This document shows, one piece after another, positions 16,565 through 24,454 of a stretch of 64,000 nt of DNA. The notes beneath the pieces are model-generated. The model searched no databases. It saw only the letters and a list, made by a program, of their open reading frames with translations, and had not been told where the DNA came from. Positions within the stretch are counted from its first letter, which is position 1. Every line of letters begins with the position of its first letter. Origin of the DNA: Streptomyces mobaraensis (lineage in GTDB: Bacteria; Actinomycetota; Actinomycetes; Streptomycetales; Streptomycetaceae); contig NZ_CP083590.1 in NCBI RefSeq assembly GCF_020099395.1, forward strand, positions 6,448,001 to 6,512,000. Reading direction: 5' to 3'. Both the position numbers and the translations under genes were made by a program.

Positions 16565-18265
16565 TCACCTGCGCCCGCGGCGCCGGTCGGGACGAGCCCC
16601 GGCGGGGCGAGCGGCGTGGGGTGCCCGCTGCTTCGGGGTGCCCTGGCCGGCGGAGGGTGCCGCGGAGGCGTCGGCGGGCAGGTCGGCCATGCGACGCAGC
16701 CGCCACACCAGCACATCGCTGATGGACTCGGCGGTCGTCAGCTCCCGGCGGGTGGCGGCTTCGGCGAGCAGGGCGGCGGGGTCGTGGCCGGCGGCTTCGG
16801 CGTCGGCCAGGGTGGCGGCCAGGGCGTACCAGCCGGTCTCGGCGAGGACTCGCTCGGCGAGGTGGGGCAGGGCCGTTCGGACCGTGGCCGCGTGCCGCCG
16901 TTGAAGGGGCTGGGAGAGGTGGCGGCCTCGCTGGTGGAGGGCGGCCATGGGGGTAACGGCTGCTGCTCGGTAGGCGGCGCGCAGGTGCTCGGCGGCCTGG
17001 CGGGCGGCGGCGGCCTGCTGGGCGTGCTCCTTCTTCCCGTGCCAGTGCGCGGCGGCGACGACGAGGAAGAAGGCCATGTCGATCAGCATCGCGGTGGTGG
17101 TCCCGTCCTCCCCGCGGCCGAGTGCCGGCCCGCTGTAGACCAGGTCGCGGGCGGCCTGCCGCAAGGCCCGGTCGTGGCCGCGCTCGGCCCGGACGTGCGA
17201 GCGGGAGGCGCGCTCGAAGGCGAACGCGGCCTCGCGCAGCTGGACGCGGGTGTGGGCGGCGGAGGTCTTGGCGAGCGCGTCCAGGACCTCGCCGGCCGCC
17301 GCGATCTGCGCGGCGACCGCGGCGTCGTCACCGCGATCGATGATCAGCACGGCCTGCCACGCGGCGGTGGCGGCACGGCGGCGCGCGTCGGCAGGGCCGG
17401 CCGCACCCGTACGAGGTTCCCGGCCGGCGTCGGCGGACCAGCGTTCGCGGATGCGGGGGAGCGAGAGGTCCGGGGCGAGCTTGGTCCCCGAGTAGAAGAC
17501 GGGTTCGCCGTCCTTGTTGAGGTCGTCGGGCAGCGCGACGGTGTAGCCGAGCACGTCGCCGGAGGGCGCGATGCGGCGCCGGACCAGCACGCCGGCGGCG
17601 CCCAGCCGGTCGAAAAACTCCTTCTCGCCGCCGGCGCCGGCCACGGCGCGGCGGACGGCCTCCCGCAGCTCCTCGCGCGGAGTGCGCTCGCGCTGCTGGC
17701 GCTCGGCCTTGTGGCGTTCGGCGCTGGTGGGCCGCTGGGCGGCGGTCCCGTCCCCGGTGTTGAGCCGCTTGAGCCCGTAGTCGGCCTCGATCAGGCGGGC
17801 TTCGGCCTGGGCGCGGCCTGCGTCGTTGTGCAGGCGGGGCCGGCGGCCGTCCTCGCGCACGAGGGTGGCGATGATGTGGATGTGATCGTCGGCGTGGCGG
17901 ACCGCCGCCCACCGGCATCCGGCGTCATCGCCGTCGGGGGCGATGCCGGTGGCGGCGACCATGCGCCGGGCGATCTCGCCCCACTGCTCGTCGGACAGCA
18001 CCGGGTCCTCCGGCGCGGCGCGCACGGACAGGTGCCACACGTGCTTGGCCGGGCGGCGGCTCCTGGTCAGGGCGTCGACCGGCTGGTCCAGGAGTCGCTG
18101 CAGTTCCGCGTACGTGGCCTGGGGGGCGCGGCCGGGGTCGGGAGCGAGGCTGTCCCAGGCCGCCACGAGGTGCGGGTCGATGTGTTCCTCGTGGCTGCCG
18201 GGCCCGTACAGGTAGTAGAGCAGGCCGAGGGTGCGGGTGCCGCGCTTGTGGACTCTGGGGATCAT
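16565..18265 (-). CDS. Relaxase / mobilisation nuclease (MobA/VirD2-like)
   Basis: 566 residues. The relaxase signature is at residues 124-130: HADDHIH (H-x-D-x-H-x-H, the metal-binding histidine triad), followed by IIATLVREDGRRPRLHNDAG. The likely catalytic Tyr is in the N-terminal YYLYG segment (residues 17-21). The C-terminal half is Ala/Arg-rich, helical, with one hydrophobic stretch near the middle. Relaxases nick oriT and pilot single-stranded DNA in conjugation. ATGA overlap with the MobC-like gene fixes the start. No coupling protein or Tra pump is visible, so the element is probably mobilisable rather than self-transmissible. Confidence 0.9.
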   Translation of the reverse strand: MIPRVHKRGTRTLGLLYYLYGPGSHEEHIDPHLVAAWDSLAPDPGRAPQATYAELQRLLDQPVDALTRSRRPAKHVWHLSVRAAPEDPVLSDEQWGEIARRMVAATGIAPDGDDAGCRWAAVRHADDHIHIIATLVREDGRRPRLHNDAGRAQAEARLIEADYGLKRLNTGDGTAAQRPTSAERHKAERQQRERTPREELREAVRRAVAGAGGEKEFFDRLGAAGVLVRRRIAPSGDVLGYTVALPDDLNKDGEPVFYSGTKLAPDLSLPRIRERWSADAGREPRTGAAGPADARRRAATAAWQAVLIIDRGDDAAVAAQIAAAGEVLDALAKTSAAHTRVQLREAAFAFERASRSHVRAERGHDRALRQAARDLVYSGPALGRGEDGTTTAMLIDMAFFLVVAAAHWHGKKEHAQQAAAARQAAEHLRAAYRAAAVTPMAALHQRGRHLSQPLQRRHAATVRTALPHLAERVLAETGWYALAATLADAEAAGHDPAALLAEAATRRELTTAESISDVLVWRLRRMADLPADASAAPSAGQGTPKQRAPHAARPAGARPDRRRGRR

Positions 18266-18924
18266 GCGGCGTGGCTCTGGTCGTCCAGGTAGTGCTGGGT
18301 GAAGGTCTCGACCCGCTTGGCGGCGCGGTGGACGGCCTCGAGGACCGCTCGGGTGTGCGGGACGTCGGCACCGGCGTTGGTGGCCTTGGCGACCTGGTTG
18401 AGGTTGTTGCCGATCTGGCCGAGGTGTCGGCGCAGGGCGAACAGCTCGCTGACCACTTCGCGTTCGGTGGCGATCTCGGCGGCGGTGCGGTCGAGATCGC
18501 GGGCGGCTTTGAGCGCGGCGTGGGCGAGGAAACCGGCGACGCTCATGCGGCAGGCGGACGCGGCACGCAGCAGGAGCTGGTACTCGTCGTCGTTCATGCG
18601 GCAGCTGGGCTGGCGCATGCGCTTGTTCTCGTCACGCAGGCGCTCACGCTGGCGCACGGGTGGCTGCGGGGGCGCGGCGTGCGTGCAGCGCGCGGTGTGA
18701 CAGATGTGCTGCTGTTCCCCTTCCGGATGCGGTCCGCCCTCGGCCGCATCCCGGTGGACCGGCGCCCCCCGGTGCCGGTCCGCTCCCGCCGTTGCCGGGG
18801 CGGGGGACGCAAGAGCATTGCTTCCACCGGGAGCAATGCTCTTGCGATAACTTGCTCGCGTCCAGGTCGAGTTGGACTCCGGCTCACCCGGCGCGGGGGT
18901 GGCGGGCGTCTTCGGGTTCGTCAT
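18262..18924 (-). CDS. MobC-like relaxosome accessory protein
   Basis: ATG 18924 overlaps the upstream stop (ATGA). 220 residues: a variable charged N-terminus, then a C-terminal MobC/ribbon-helix-helix part from about residue 110: MNDDEYQLLLRAASACRMSV, SVAGFLAHAALKAARDLDRT, and the hallmark LFALRRHLGQIGNNLNQVAK. MobC proteins bind near oriT and help the relaxase open the DNA. The gene is coupled to the relaxase by ATGA. Confidence 0.88.
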   Translation of the reverse strand: MTNPKTPATPAPGEPESNSTWTRASYRKSIAPGGSNALASPAPATAGADRHRGAPVHRDAAEGGPHPEGEQQHICHTARCTHAAPPQPPVRQRERLRDENKRMRQPSCRMNDDEYQLLLRAASACRMSVAGFLAHAALKAARDLDRTAAEIATEREVVSELFALRRHLGQIGNNLNQVAKATNAGADVPHTRAVLEAVHRAAKRVETFTQHYLDDQSHAA

Positions 18925-19283
18925 CGGATACGGGTCCTGGTCGTGCGGATACGGTGCTGGATGTCGGCGGCGAGGGCGACCACCGCGGCCGGCCCGTCGA
19001 GGACACGGACCTGCGCGTCGGCCGTGTGCTGGACGAGCCACTGGCCGTTCGGGGTCCGGACGGCGGCGTGGAGAAGGCGGTAGCGGACCAGGACCTCCGC
19101 CCAGGCGCCGGCCTCGGCGTCGCTCACCCCGCTCGCGCGCGGGAGTCGAGAGTGGATGACGGACCCTACTTTCAGCGGGGGCGGTGGCCCGGAGGTCCCC
19201 GGGCCACCGCAACGAATGTTCAGAAAGCGGTGGTTGACCTGCGGCTTTGCGAGCTCAGCCGCATTGCAGGCAGCGGTCGACAT
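18921..19283 (-). CDS. Small hypothetical protein upstream of mobC-like gene
   Basis: 120 residues, the last 80 of which look coding (GVSDAEAGAWAEVLVRYRLL, QWLVQHTADAQVRVLDGPAA). The stop overlaps the MobC start (ATGA). The only ATG/GTG/TTG start in frame is ATG 19283, which lies inside the preceding gene and has no good ribosome-binding site, so the true start may be a rarer codon. Unknown function. Confidence 0.5.
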   Translation of the reverse strand: MSTAACNAAELAKPQVNHRFLNIRCGGPGTSGPPPPLKVGSVIHSRLPRASGVSDAEAGAWAEVLVRYRLLHAAVRTPNGQWLVQHTADAQVRVLDGPAAVVALAADIQHRIRTTRTRIR

Positions 19284-19444
19284 GCCGGGTCAGCGCCCGG
19301 GCCATGCTCCGCTTGACCGTGAACGCGTTCTTCGCTCGTCTTCGCCGGCGCGGTCCCCGGGTTCCGCTCGGCGTAACTGCGTAGGAAGCGGATGTCCTGC
19401 TCGTAGCCGGCCTTGATCCGGGTGAAGCGCTCACAGGTCTTCAT
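19220..19444 (-). CDS. Small hypothetical protein, possibly frameshifted at its end
   Basis: ATG 19444 overlaps the DUF2637 gene's stop. 74 residues: CERFTRIKAGYEQDIRFLRS then YAERNPGTAPAKTSEERVHG. From about 19340 a neighbouring frame reads a more protein-like ending (FTVKRSMARALTRHVDRC, LQCG, stop near 19258), which hints at a frameshift. No function known. Confidence 0.5.
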   Translation of the reverse strand: MKTCERFTRIKAGYEQDIRFLRSYAERNPGTAPAKTSEERVHGQAEHGPGADPACRPLPAMRLSSQSRRSTTAF

Positions 19445-20817
19445 CGGGCACTGTTCCTCGTCGTCGTGGTGGTGCCGGCCGCCTCGCTGCGCAGGCGCTG
19501 CAGGACGGGCGTGAGCCGGTCGTTGCGGATGGCGATGTTCTGGGCGCGCATGATCTGCCGCAGCTGGACGCGGGTGACCTCGCTGTTGCCGTCCCGCGCA
19601 AGGGCGGCGGGAATGTGGGGACGCAGGCGTCGGACGATCTCGTCCTCCGTCAGCTGCGGCGACCGCTTGCCCGCGCTGCTACGGGACCGGTCCCCGGTCC
19701 CCCTCGCCGAGGTGGCGCCGGTGTCCTTCGTCCCCGATGCCTGGTCGGGGACCGGGCTGCTCCGGTCCCCGTCCTGCCTCGCGGGGACCGGGCGGGGACG
19801 GTCCCGGTCCCCGGTCCGGTCGTTCCTGGAGGGCGGGGTGGAGGTGTTGGTGGTCTGTCCGGTGCCGGGGACCGCGCCGTCCGGGTCCCCCAGGGGCTCA
19901 TGGGGACCGCCGGACTTCGTCCCCGGTTCCCCGGCGGACTCGGCGCCGCGAGCGGGGTCCGTCGTGGTCCGGTCCCCGACGGCGGCGTCCGCTACGCCCT
20001 CGTCCCCGTCCCCCGCGAGGACCGCGATGCCGTCCCCTGCCATGTCCGGGACGGCGCCGCTTCGCGGTCCCCGGTCGCTGGGGGACGGACGTTGGCGAGG
20101 GGTTGTCCGGTCCCCGTCAGCGGGGTGCATCGCAGGGGCGGCGGGACGGTCCCGGTCCCCGGCCGTGCTGGGGACGGCACTCTCCGAGCGCGGTCCCGCC
20201 GGCGTTCCGGCGGGACGGTCCCCCACCGCGCACCGGTCGGTGCCGGGACCGGCGACCGAGTCGGGGACCAGGTGGAGGCGGTGGGGACGGGGGCCCTCGT
20301 CGGCGGCCTGCTCGGGGACGAGAGCCGGTCGTTCTCCGTCCCCGTCTGTTGCCGCGTCCCCGACCGGGGTGGGCTGGGGGTGGTGGCGGGTGATGAGGAT
20401 GTACAGGTGGACCGCACCGGCCAGGGCGAGCGGGGCGAGCGTCGAGAGGATGGCCACCACGGTGTCGCCCAGGCGCAGACCGTCGTGCTCGGTCTGCTGG
20501 TTGAGGCGGACGGCGTGCAGGGCGTTGGCCCAGATGCTCGCCGCGGTGGCGGTGCCGAAGAGCGTCCACACGTAGGCGCGGGCGTGCCAGGGCGCGGTGC
20601 GGGTGAGGATCAGGGCGCGGACGCCGTAGGCGATGAAGCCGTCGATCACGAGCGGGAAGAGGTAGGTCAGAAATCCGCGGACGTGGATGGCTACGGCCAT
20701 CTGCTGCAGGGCGTCGTAGCTCAGGGCGCAGCCGGCCGAGCCGAGGGCGACGATGGCCAGGCGGTCCCAGGCGCCGACGGGCGCGACCGGCGGGGGAGTG
20801 CTGGGGTGGTGGGTCAT
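19441..20817 (-). CDS. DUF2637 membrane protein (plasmid spread-protein-like)
   Basis: 458 residues. Residues about 15-150 hold four hydrophobic helices typical of DUF2637 (AIVALGSAGCALSYDALQQM, FPLVIDGFIAYGVRALIL, TLFGTATAASIWANALHAVR, STLAPLALAGAVHLYILI). A 230-residue low-complexity linker rich in Gly-Asp-Arg and Pro follows. The C-terminal 70 residues (LTEDEIVRRLRPHIPAALAR) look like a small helical DNA-binding domain. DUF2637 proteins commonly sit in actinobacterial plasmid and integrative-element transfer regions. ATGA overlaps link it to the genes on both sides. Confidence 0.82.
   Translation of the reverse strand: MTHHPSTPPPVAPVGAWDRLAIVALGSAGCALSYDALQQMAVAIHVRGFLTYLFPLVIDGFIAYGVRALILTRTAPWHARAYVWTLFGTATAASIWANALHAVRLNQQTEHDGLRLGDTVVAILSTLAPLALAGAVHLYILITRHHPQPTPVGDAATDGDGERPALVPEQAADEGPRPHRLHLVPDSVAGPGTDRCAVGDRPAGTPAGPRSESAVPSTAGDRDRPAAPAMHPADGDRTTPRQRPSPSDRGPRSGAVPDMAGDGIAVLAGDGDEGVADAAVGDRTTTDPARGAESAGEPGTKSGGPHEPLGDPDGAVPGTGQTTNTSTPPSRNDRTGDRDRPRPVPARQDGDRSSPVPDQASGTKDTGATSARGTGDRSRSSAGKRSPQLTEDEIVRRLRPHIPAALARDGNSEVTRVQLRQIMRAQNIAIRNDRLTPVLQRLRSEAAGTTTTTRNSAR
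19681..20310. repeat. Dispersed GGTCCCC/GGGGACC words inside the DUF2637 gene
   Basis: The heptamer GGTCCCC or its complement occurs roughly fifteen times in about 630 bases, often as GGTCCCCGG. On the coding strand it encodes repeated Gly-Asp-Arg, Gly-Thr-Gly or Pro-Asp steps in the linker. The spacing is irregular, so it is not a CRISPR array. Confidence 0.6.
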
Positions 20818-21470
20818 GCGGCCTTTCCGAGCGCGGCGATCAGGGCGCGGGTGTGCACCTGGCGGGTGACGGGCGAGGAGGCGGGCTCGTCCTCGTCATC
20901 GCGGCTCTGGTCGGGGGCGGTGTGCTCGTCCTGGCTGCCGTAGAGGTCCCAGTAGCGGTCGCGGTCGGCGACGGCGTGGGCGGCTTCACGCATCAGGTCG
21001 CGGGCGTAGTCGAGGTCGAGCTGGAGGGTGTGGGCCAGGCGTTCGGGCGTCCAGCCCCGCACGTAGGCGTGGCGGGTGACGGCGGCGCGTTCGGCGTCGC
21101 TGAGGTGGACGTCGCGGCCGGCGAAGGCGGCGCGAATCCGGGCGTAGTCCAGCCGCTTGTTGACCTTGGCGTGCCAGGGCCGGCGTTCGGCCTCGGTCAG
21201 GCCGCCCCAGATCCCGTCCTTGATCGCGTTGTCCAGGGCGTGGTTGAAGCACTCGCGCTTGACGGGGCACCGGCCGCAGAGGGACTTGGCCTCGGCGATG
21301 GCCTGGTGGTCCCGCGGCTTGGGGAAGAAGATCTCGTCGGCGTCCTCGGGCGTCATGCCGTGGCACAGGCCGCGCACGTGCCAGCTGTGGTCGGCGATGC
21401 CGCGCAGCGGCGTGGGCGGGGCGTCGTCGGTGGTGATGTAGCGCAAGGTGATCTCCGGGGTACGCCTCAC
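20814..21470 (-). CDS. WhiB-family iron-sulfur protein
   Basis: GTG start; 218 residues, long for the family. The four cluster cysteines are at about 36, 65, 68 and 74 (GLCHGM, then SLCGRCPVKREC), and the GIWGGLTEAER turn follows. These are all the WhiB hallmarks, so a [4Fe-4S] cluster is expected. The extra C-terminal 110 residues include an Arg-rich helix (LSDAERAAVTRHAYVRGW, resembling an HTH). WhiB-like proteins act as redox-sensitive transcription factors. ATGA overlap places it in the mobilisation operon. Confidence 0.9.
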   Translation of the reverse strand: MRRTPEITLRYITTDDAPPTPLRGIADHSWHVRGLCHGMTPEDADEIFFPKPRDHQAIAEAKSLCGRCPVKRECFNHALDNAIKDGIWGGLTEAERRPWHAKVNKRLDYARIRAAFAGRDVHLSDAERAAVTRHAYVRGWTPERLAHTLQLDLDYARDLMREAAHAVADRDRYWDLYGSQDEHTAPDQSRDDEDEPASSPVTRQVHTRALIAALGKAA

Positions 21471-21578
21471 GGCCGGCGGGCGGGTGGTGATCCGCGCGCG
21501 ACGGGGCGGGTGAGGCGGAGCAGGGGGACGCGGGGGCGGGAGGGCGGTGCCGTCCGCGCCGGCAGGGGGCAGGCGGGG

Positions 21579-22337
21579 TCAGGCGCGCTGGAAGCGGCGG
21601 TCCGGGCCGGTGAACTCCAGGGCGACGCACATGCCGGACAGGCGGCTCAGGACGCGGTCGCCGACCTTGTCGCGCAGCACCGGCTGGCGCGGGTCCATCG
21701 CCTGGGTGCGGACCGGGGGCAGGTTGCTGGTGATGATCGTCGGCAGGGCATTCTGGGCACGCCAGTTCAGCAGCCGGAAGTTGATCTCCTCGGTCCACTC
21801 CGAGCCCTTCGCGGCACCGAGGTCGTCCAGGAGCAGCAGCGGCACGCGGACGATCCGGCGCAGCAGGTACTCGGGGTCCACCCCGGCGCGGGGCCGCATC
21901 TCGGCATACAGGTCGGCCGCCGTAGTCGCGTGCCACCGCACGCCGCACCCCGCGGCGGTCAGCGCCCGGATCGCCCCGAACGCCTCGTGGGTCTTGCCCA
22001 CGCCGGTGGTCCCCCACAGCAGCAGCGACCGCCCGTGGGCGACCTGACGACGACCCGTGCTGCCGAAATGCGGGTGCAGGTCACCGGCGTGCGGCGCGAC
22101 GGCGCTCTCGGCGATGGCGCGCACCCACCGGATCACCTCCGGGTGAGCGGGCATCGCCTCGCGGTAGGCGACGGGGATGCGGGACTGCGCCGCCTCCAGG
22201 GCGGGGATCGGCTCGGGGGAGTCCGGCACCGGCCCGGCGGCGGGTTCGATGCCGCGCTCGGCGAGCTTCGCCTCGAGCCGGAGGCGAAGGCGGTCGGAGA
22301 CCGCAGGCTGCGGGTCGGCGAGTCGGGCGCGGATCAC
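21579..22337 (-). CDS. DnaC/IstB-like ATP-binding protein
   Basis: 252 residues, AAA+ type. Walker A GTTGVGKT at residues 109-116, Walker B VPLLLLDDLGAAKG, then a sensor-1 stretch PTIITSNLPP and an Arg-rich RVLSRLSGM end. This is the pattern of helicase loaders (DnaC) and phage DnaA-like proteins. Coupled by ATGA to the replication gene upstream, so it probably loads the replicative helicase at that element's origin (inference). Confidence 0.85.
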   Translation of the reverse strand: MIRARLADPQPAVSDRLRLRLEAKLAERGIEPAAGPVPDSPEPIPALEAAQSRIPVAYREAMPAHPEVIRWVRAIAESAVAPHAGDLHPHFGSTGRRQVAHGRSLLLWGTTGVGKTHEAFGAIRALTAAGCGVRWHATTAADLYAEMRPRAGVDPEYLLRRIVRVPLLLLDDLGAAKGSEWTEEINFRLLNWRAQNALPTIITSNLPPVRTQAMDPRQPVLRDKVGDRVLSRLSGMCVALEFTGPDRRFQRA

Positions 22338-23401
22338 AGGCGGCCTCCGAACGTGGTCGGCTCGGGCTGGGTCGGGTTGAGGTAGGGGGTGTAGGCCGAG
22401 CGGTTGCTGGCCCAGGGCCCCGCGCCGGAGGCGGACGACGGCGGAGAGCCGGCGTTCGGCGCGGCGTTGACGACCTCGTTCACCAGGCTCGGCAGCACGC
22501 TGGCGTGCAGGCCCTTGGCCCGCAGGCGGTCCATGGCCACGCGGATGTCCTGCGGCGCGAACCGCTCGTCCAGCAGGACGTTGATCTTGCGGCCCAGCAG
22601 GCCGAGGAAGTCCTCCGGCGGTCGCCGGCTGCAGCCCTTGACGTACTCGGCCACCAGGTCCTTGGCGGAGACCGATGCGGGGGAGGCGGCGGGCGCGGGC
22701 GCCTCGCGCCCCGTAAGGACAGATCCAGGATCCATGATCCTAGATCCAGACCCGGAGCCCTCCGGGAGGACTCCCGGAGCGTTCCGGGAGTCCTCCCGGA
22801 ATGCCGTTTGACCTGCGGTTTCCTTCGCTCCGTCGACTACGGCGTCGGCGCGGGCCGCTCCCGTGGGCGGAACCTCGCAGGGCGCCTCCGCCGAGTGCGT
22901 ACCCGGCGTCGGTGCCGGCCGGAGCGGCTGGTGGAGGTCTCCCGGAGCGGTGTGGGAGGGCTCCCGGAGACCTCCGGGAACGGTCGCGGGTGCGGCGGTG
23001 GGCTTGCCGGCACCGCGGCAGTCCGCCGTCTGGCACCGGCCGCACCGGTGGCTGCTCTGGTGACGGGGGCAGCCCGGCACGCGGGAGGCGGTGGACTTGC
23101 TGATCTTCTGGTGCTGATCCCAGGTCACGATGTGCAGCCAGGCCCGCCCGTCACAGCCGGTGTACCGGCAGATCAGGCCGGCGGCGGCCAGCTCCTCCAG
23201 ATCCCGGGCGACATGCGTGGCCGTGTGCTCCGGGCGCAGAGCCCAGAGCCGACCGGCGATGACCGCCGCGTTGTCCCGGAACCGTCCGGCATCGTCCGCC
23301 TGCGTCAGCAGACCGAAGAAGGTCCGCTCCGCGGTGACACTGACCGAGGCCAAGTCCTCGGACTCGAAAGCCTCCGGCTTGATCGTACGAATCCGGGGCA
23401 T
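22334..23401 (-). CDS. Replication-initiation-like protein
   Basis: 355 residues from ATG 23401. The N-terminus MPRIRTIKPEAFESEDLASV, then RTFFGLLTQADDAGRFRDNA and WLHIVTWDQHQKISKSTASR, matches phage/plasmid replication proteins with a winged-helix (DnaD/replisome organiser-like) domain. A Cys/His cluster (CPRHQSSHRCGRCQTADC) may bind zinc. The C-terminal 60 residues resemble a DnaD-type tail (VAEYVKGCSRRPPEDFLG). First gene of the minus-strand module that ends with the relaxase. Confidence 0.8.
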   Translation of the reverse strand: MPRIRTIKPEAFESEDLASVSVTAERTFFGLLTQADDAGRFRDNAAVIAGRLWALRPEHTATHVARDLEELAAAGLICRYTGCDGRAWLHIVTWDQHQKISKSTASRVPGCPRHQSSHRCGRCQTADCRGAGKPTAAPATVPGGLREPSHTAPGDLHQPLRPAPTPGTHSAEAPCEVPPTGAARADAVVDGAKETAGQTAFREDSRNAPGVLPEGSGSGSRIMDPGSVLTGREAPAPAASPASVSAKDLVAEYVKGCSRRPPEDFLGLLGRKINVLLDERFAPQDIRVAMDRLRAKGLHASVLPSLVNEVVNAAPNAGSPPSSASGAGPWASNRSAYTPYLNPTQPEPTTFGGRL

Positions 23402-24454
23402 CAGACGACACCCCCGCCAGGCCGTCCGGGGAGCCGGCGGGATACCGGCCCCCGCTCGACGCAAGGGGAAGGGAAGCAGGCTGCCGCGCGGGCCGTGTTC
23501 TCCGGCCTTTTGCGCAGAGCAGTCGGCATGCGACACTCTCCATCGAAGTGAGCCGCTCCGGTATGCCCCGTGGAAAGGGCCGGTGCGGTGAAGGTGGGTA
23601 AAACTCCGGCCCTTGCAGGGGCAGGAGTGCCATAGCGTTCGGCGTCCGGAGTTGCAGCTCTCGGACGCCGTCGCTGTTTTCGGGGGCTATCTCGTTCGGC
23701 TGGACTGCGTGCCCCGCATATCGCTCCAATCGACGTTGTCACCGGGCGAGGAGCCCGGCGGGCGGACGACGAACATATGCGGGAGCCGCCTCAAGATCCA
23801 GACTTAGCTAAGAGATCCTCCACAACTCGGCCTGCGGGGCGGCGCCCTGCGCGTCCGGGGAGAGGGGCGGGCGGTCCGAGCGCGGGCATCGGTGAGGGCT
23901 TCCCGAGTATCTCGGAGATGATCTTCACTCGTGGACCCCTGTCTGGTGTTGCAACGTCACGCCGAACCGGCTGGTCAGAAGGATTTAAGCCAAGCGTCTC
24001 AAGACCGTCAATCGCATCTGTTTGACCGTTTTGTCCGCACGGGTTGGCCGCGTGGTGTCGACTTGTCGACCTGCCGCAGGTGCTCAAGTGGCCTACGCGG
24101 CAAGGGGAATGAGGAATTCCGCATGCCTGTGAGGGGGTTCCTGGCGAGTGGTCTAGTCCGGTCATGGGGGGCCTGGGTGAAAAGCGGCAAGGATTTGCCG
24201 TTTTCGAGACCGGGCTCGCCCGGGAGGGTGGAGATGTCCGTTTCCGGGCGATCGGCGCCAGTGGATTGTTTAATCCCGAACCGCGTCTTTCCCGGGAGCC
24301 GCACGGCCCGCGGTGCCGGGGGCAAAGATCATTTGAATATTGCGTATTGTCTAGGCAGACACGACAGGGCGGGGGCCGGCGATTACGCTGCCCCTTTTTT
24401 CATGCCCGAAATCGGGTCTGTCTCACCACGGCGGCAATACGAGAGCGAGGGCTG
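23402..24454. other. Non-coding region between divergent rep-like and MmyB-like genes; possible origin
   Basis: About 1,050 bases with no convincing gene. It is more AT-rich than its surroundings near 24320-24360 (TTTGAATATTGCGTATTGTC), which may include a promoter. It contains GTCGACTTGTCGAC (about 24057-24070), a CCGAGTATCTCGG palindrome near 23903, and the inverted repeat at 23640-23670. No iterons were recognised. Its position before a replication gene makes it a candidate origin. Confidence 0.4.
23640..23670. repeat. Inverted repeat upstream of the replication gene
   Basis: Nine-base arms CGGCGTCCG and CGGACGCCG separated by 13 bases. It lies about 240 bases before the rep-like start codon. 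It could be an operator, an origin element or an RNA hairpin. Confidence 0.5.

Noticed and set aside
16616..18292. Plus-strand open frame of 558 codons opposite the relaxase
   Set aside because: The relaxase frame has the HxDxHxH motif and correct coupling; the plus frame is a Gly/Val-rich shadow.
19681..20310. Possible CRISPR array from repeated GGTCCCC words
   Set aside because: The repeats are seven bases, irregularly spaced and lie inside a coding frame.
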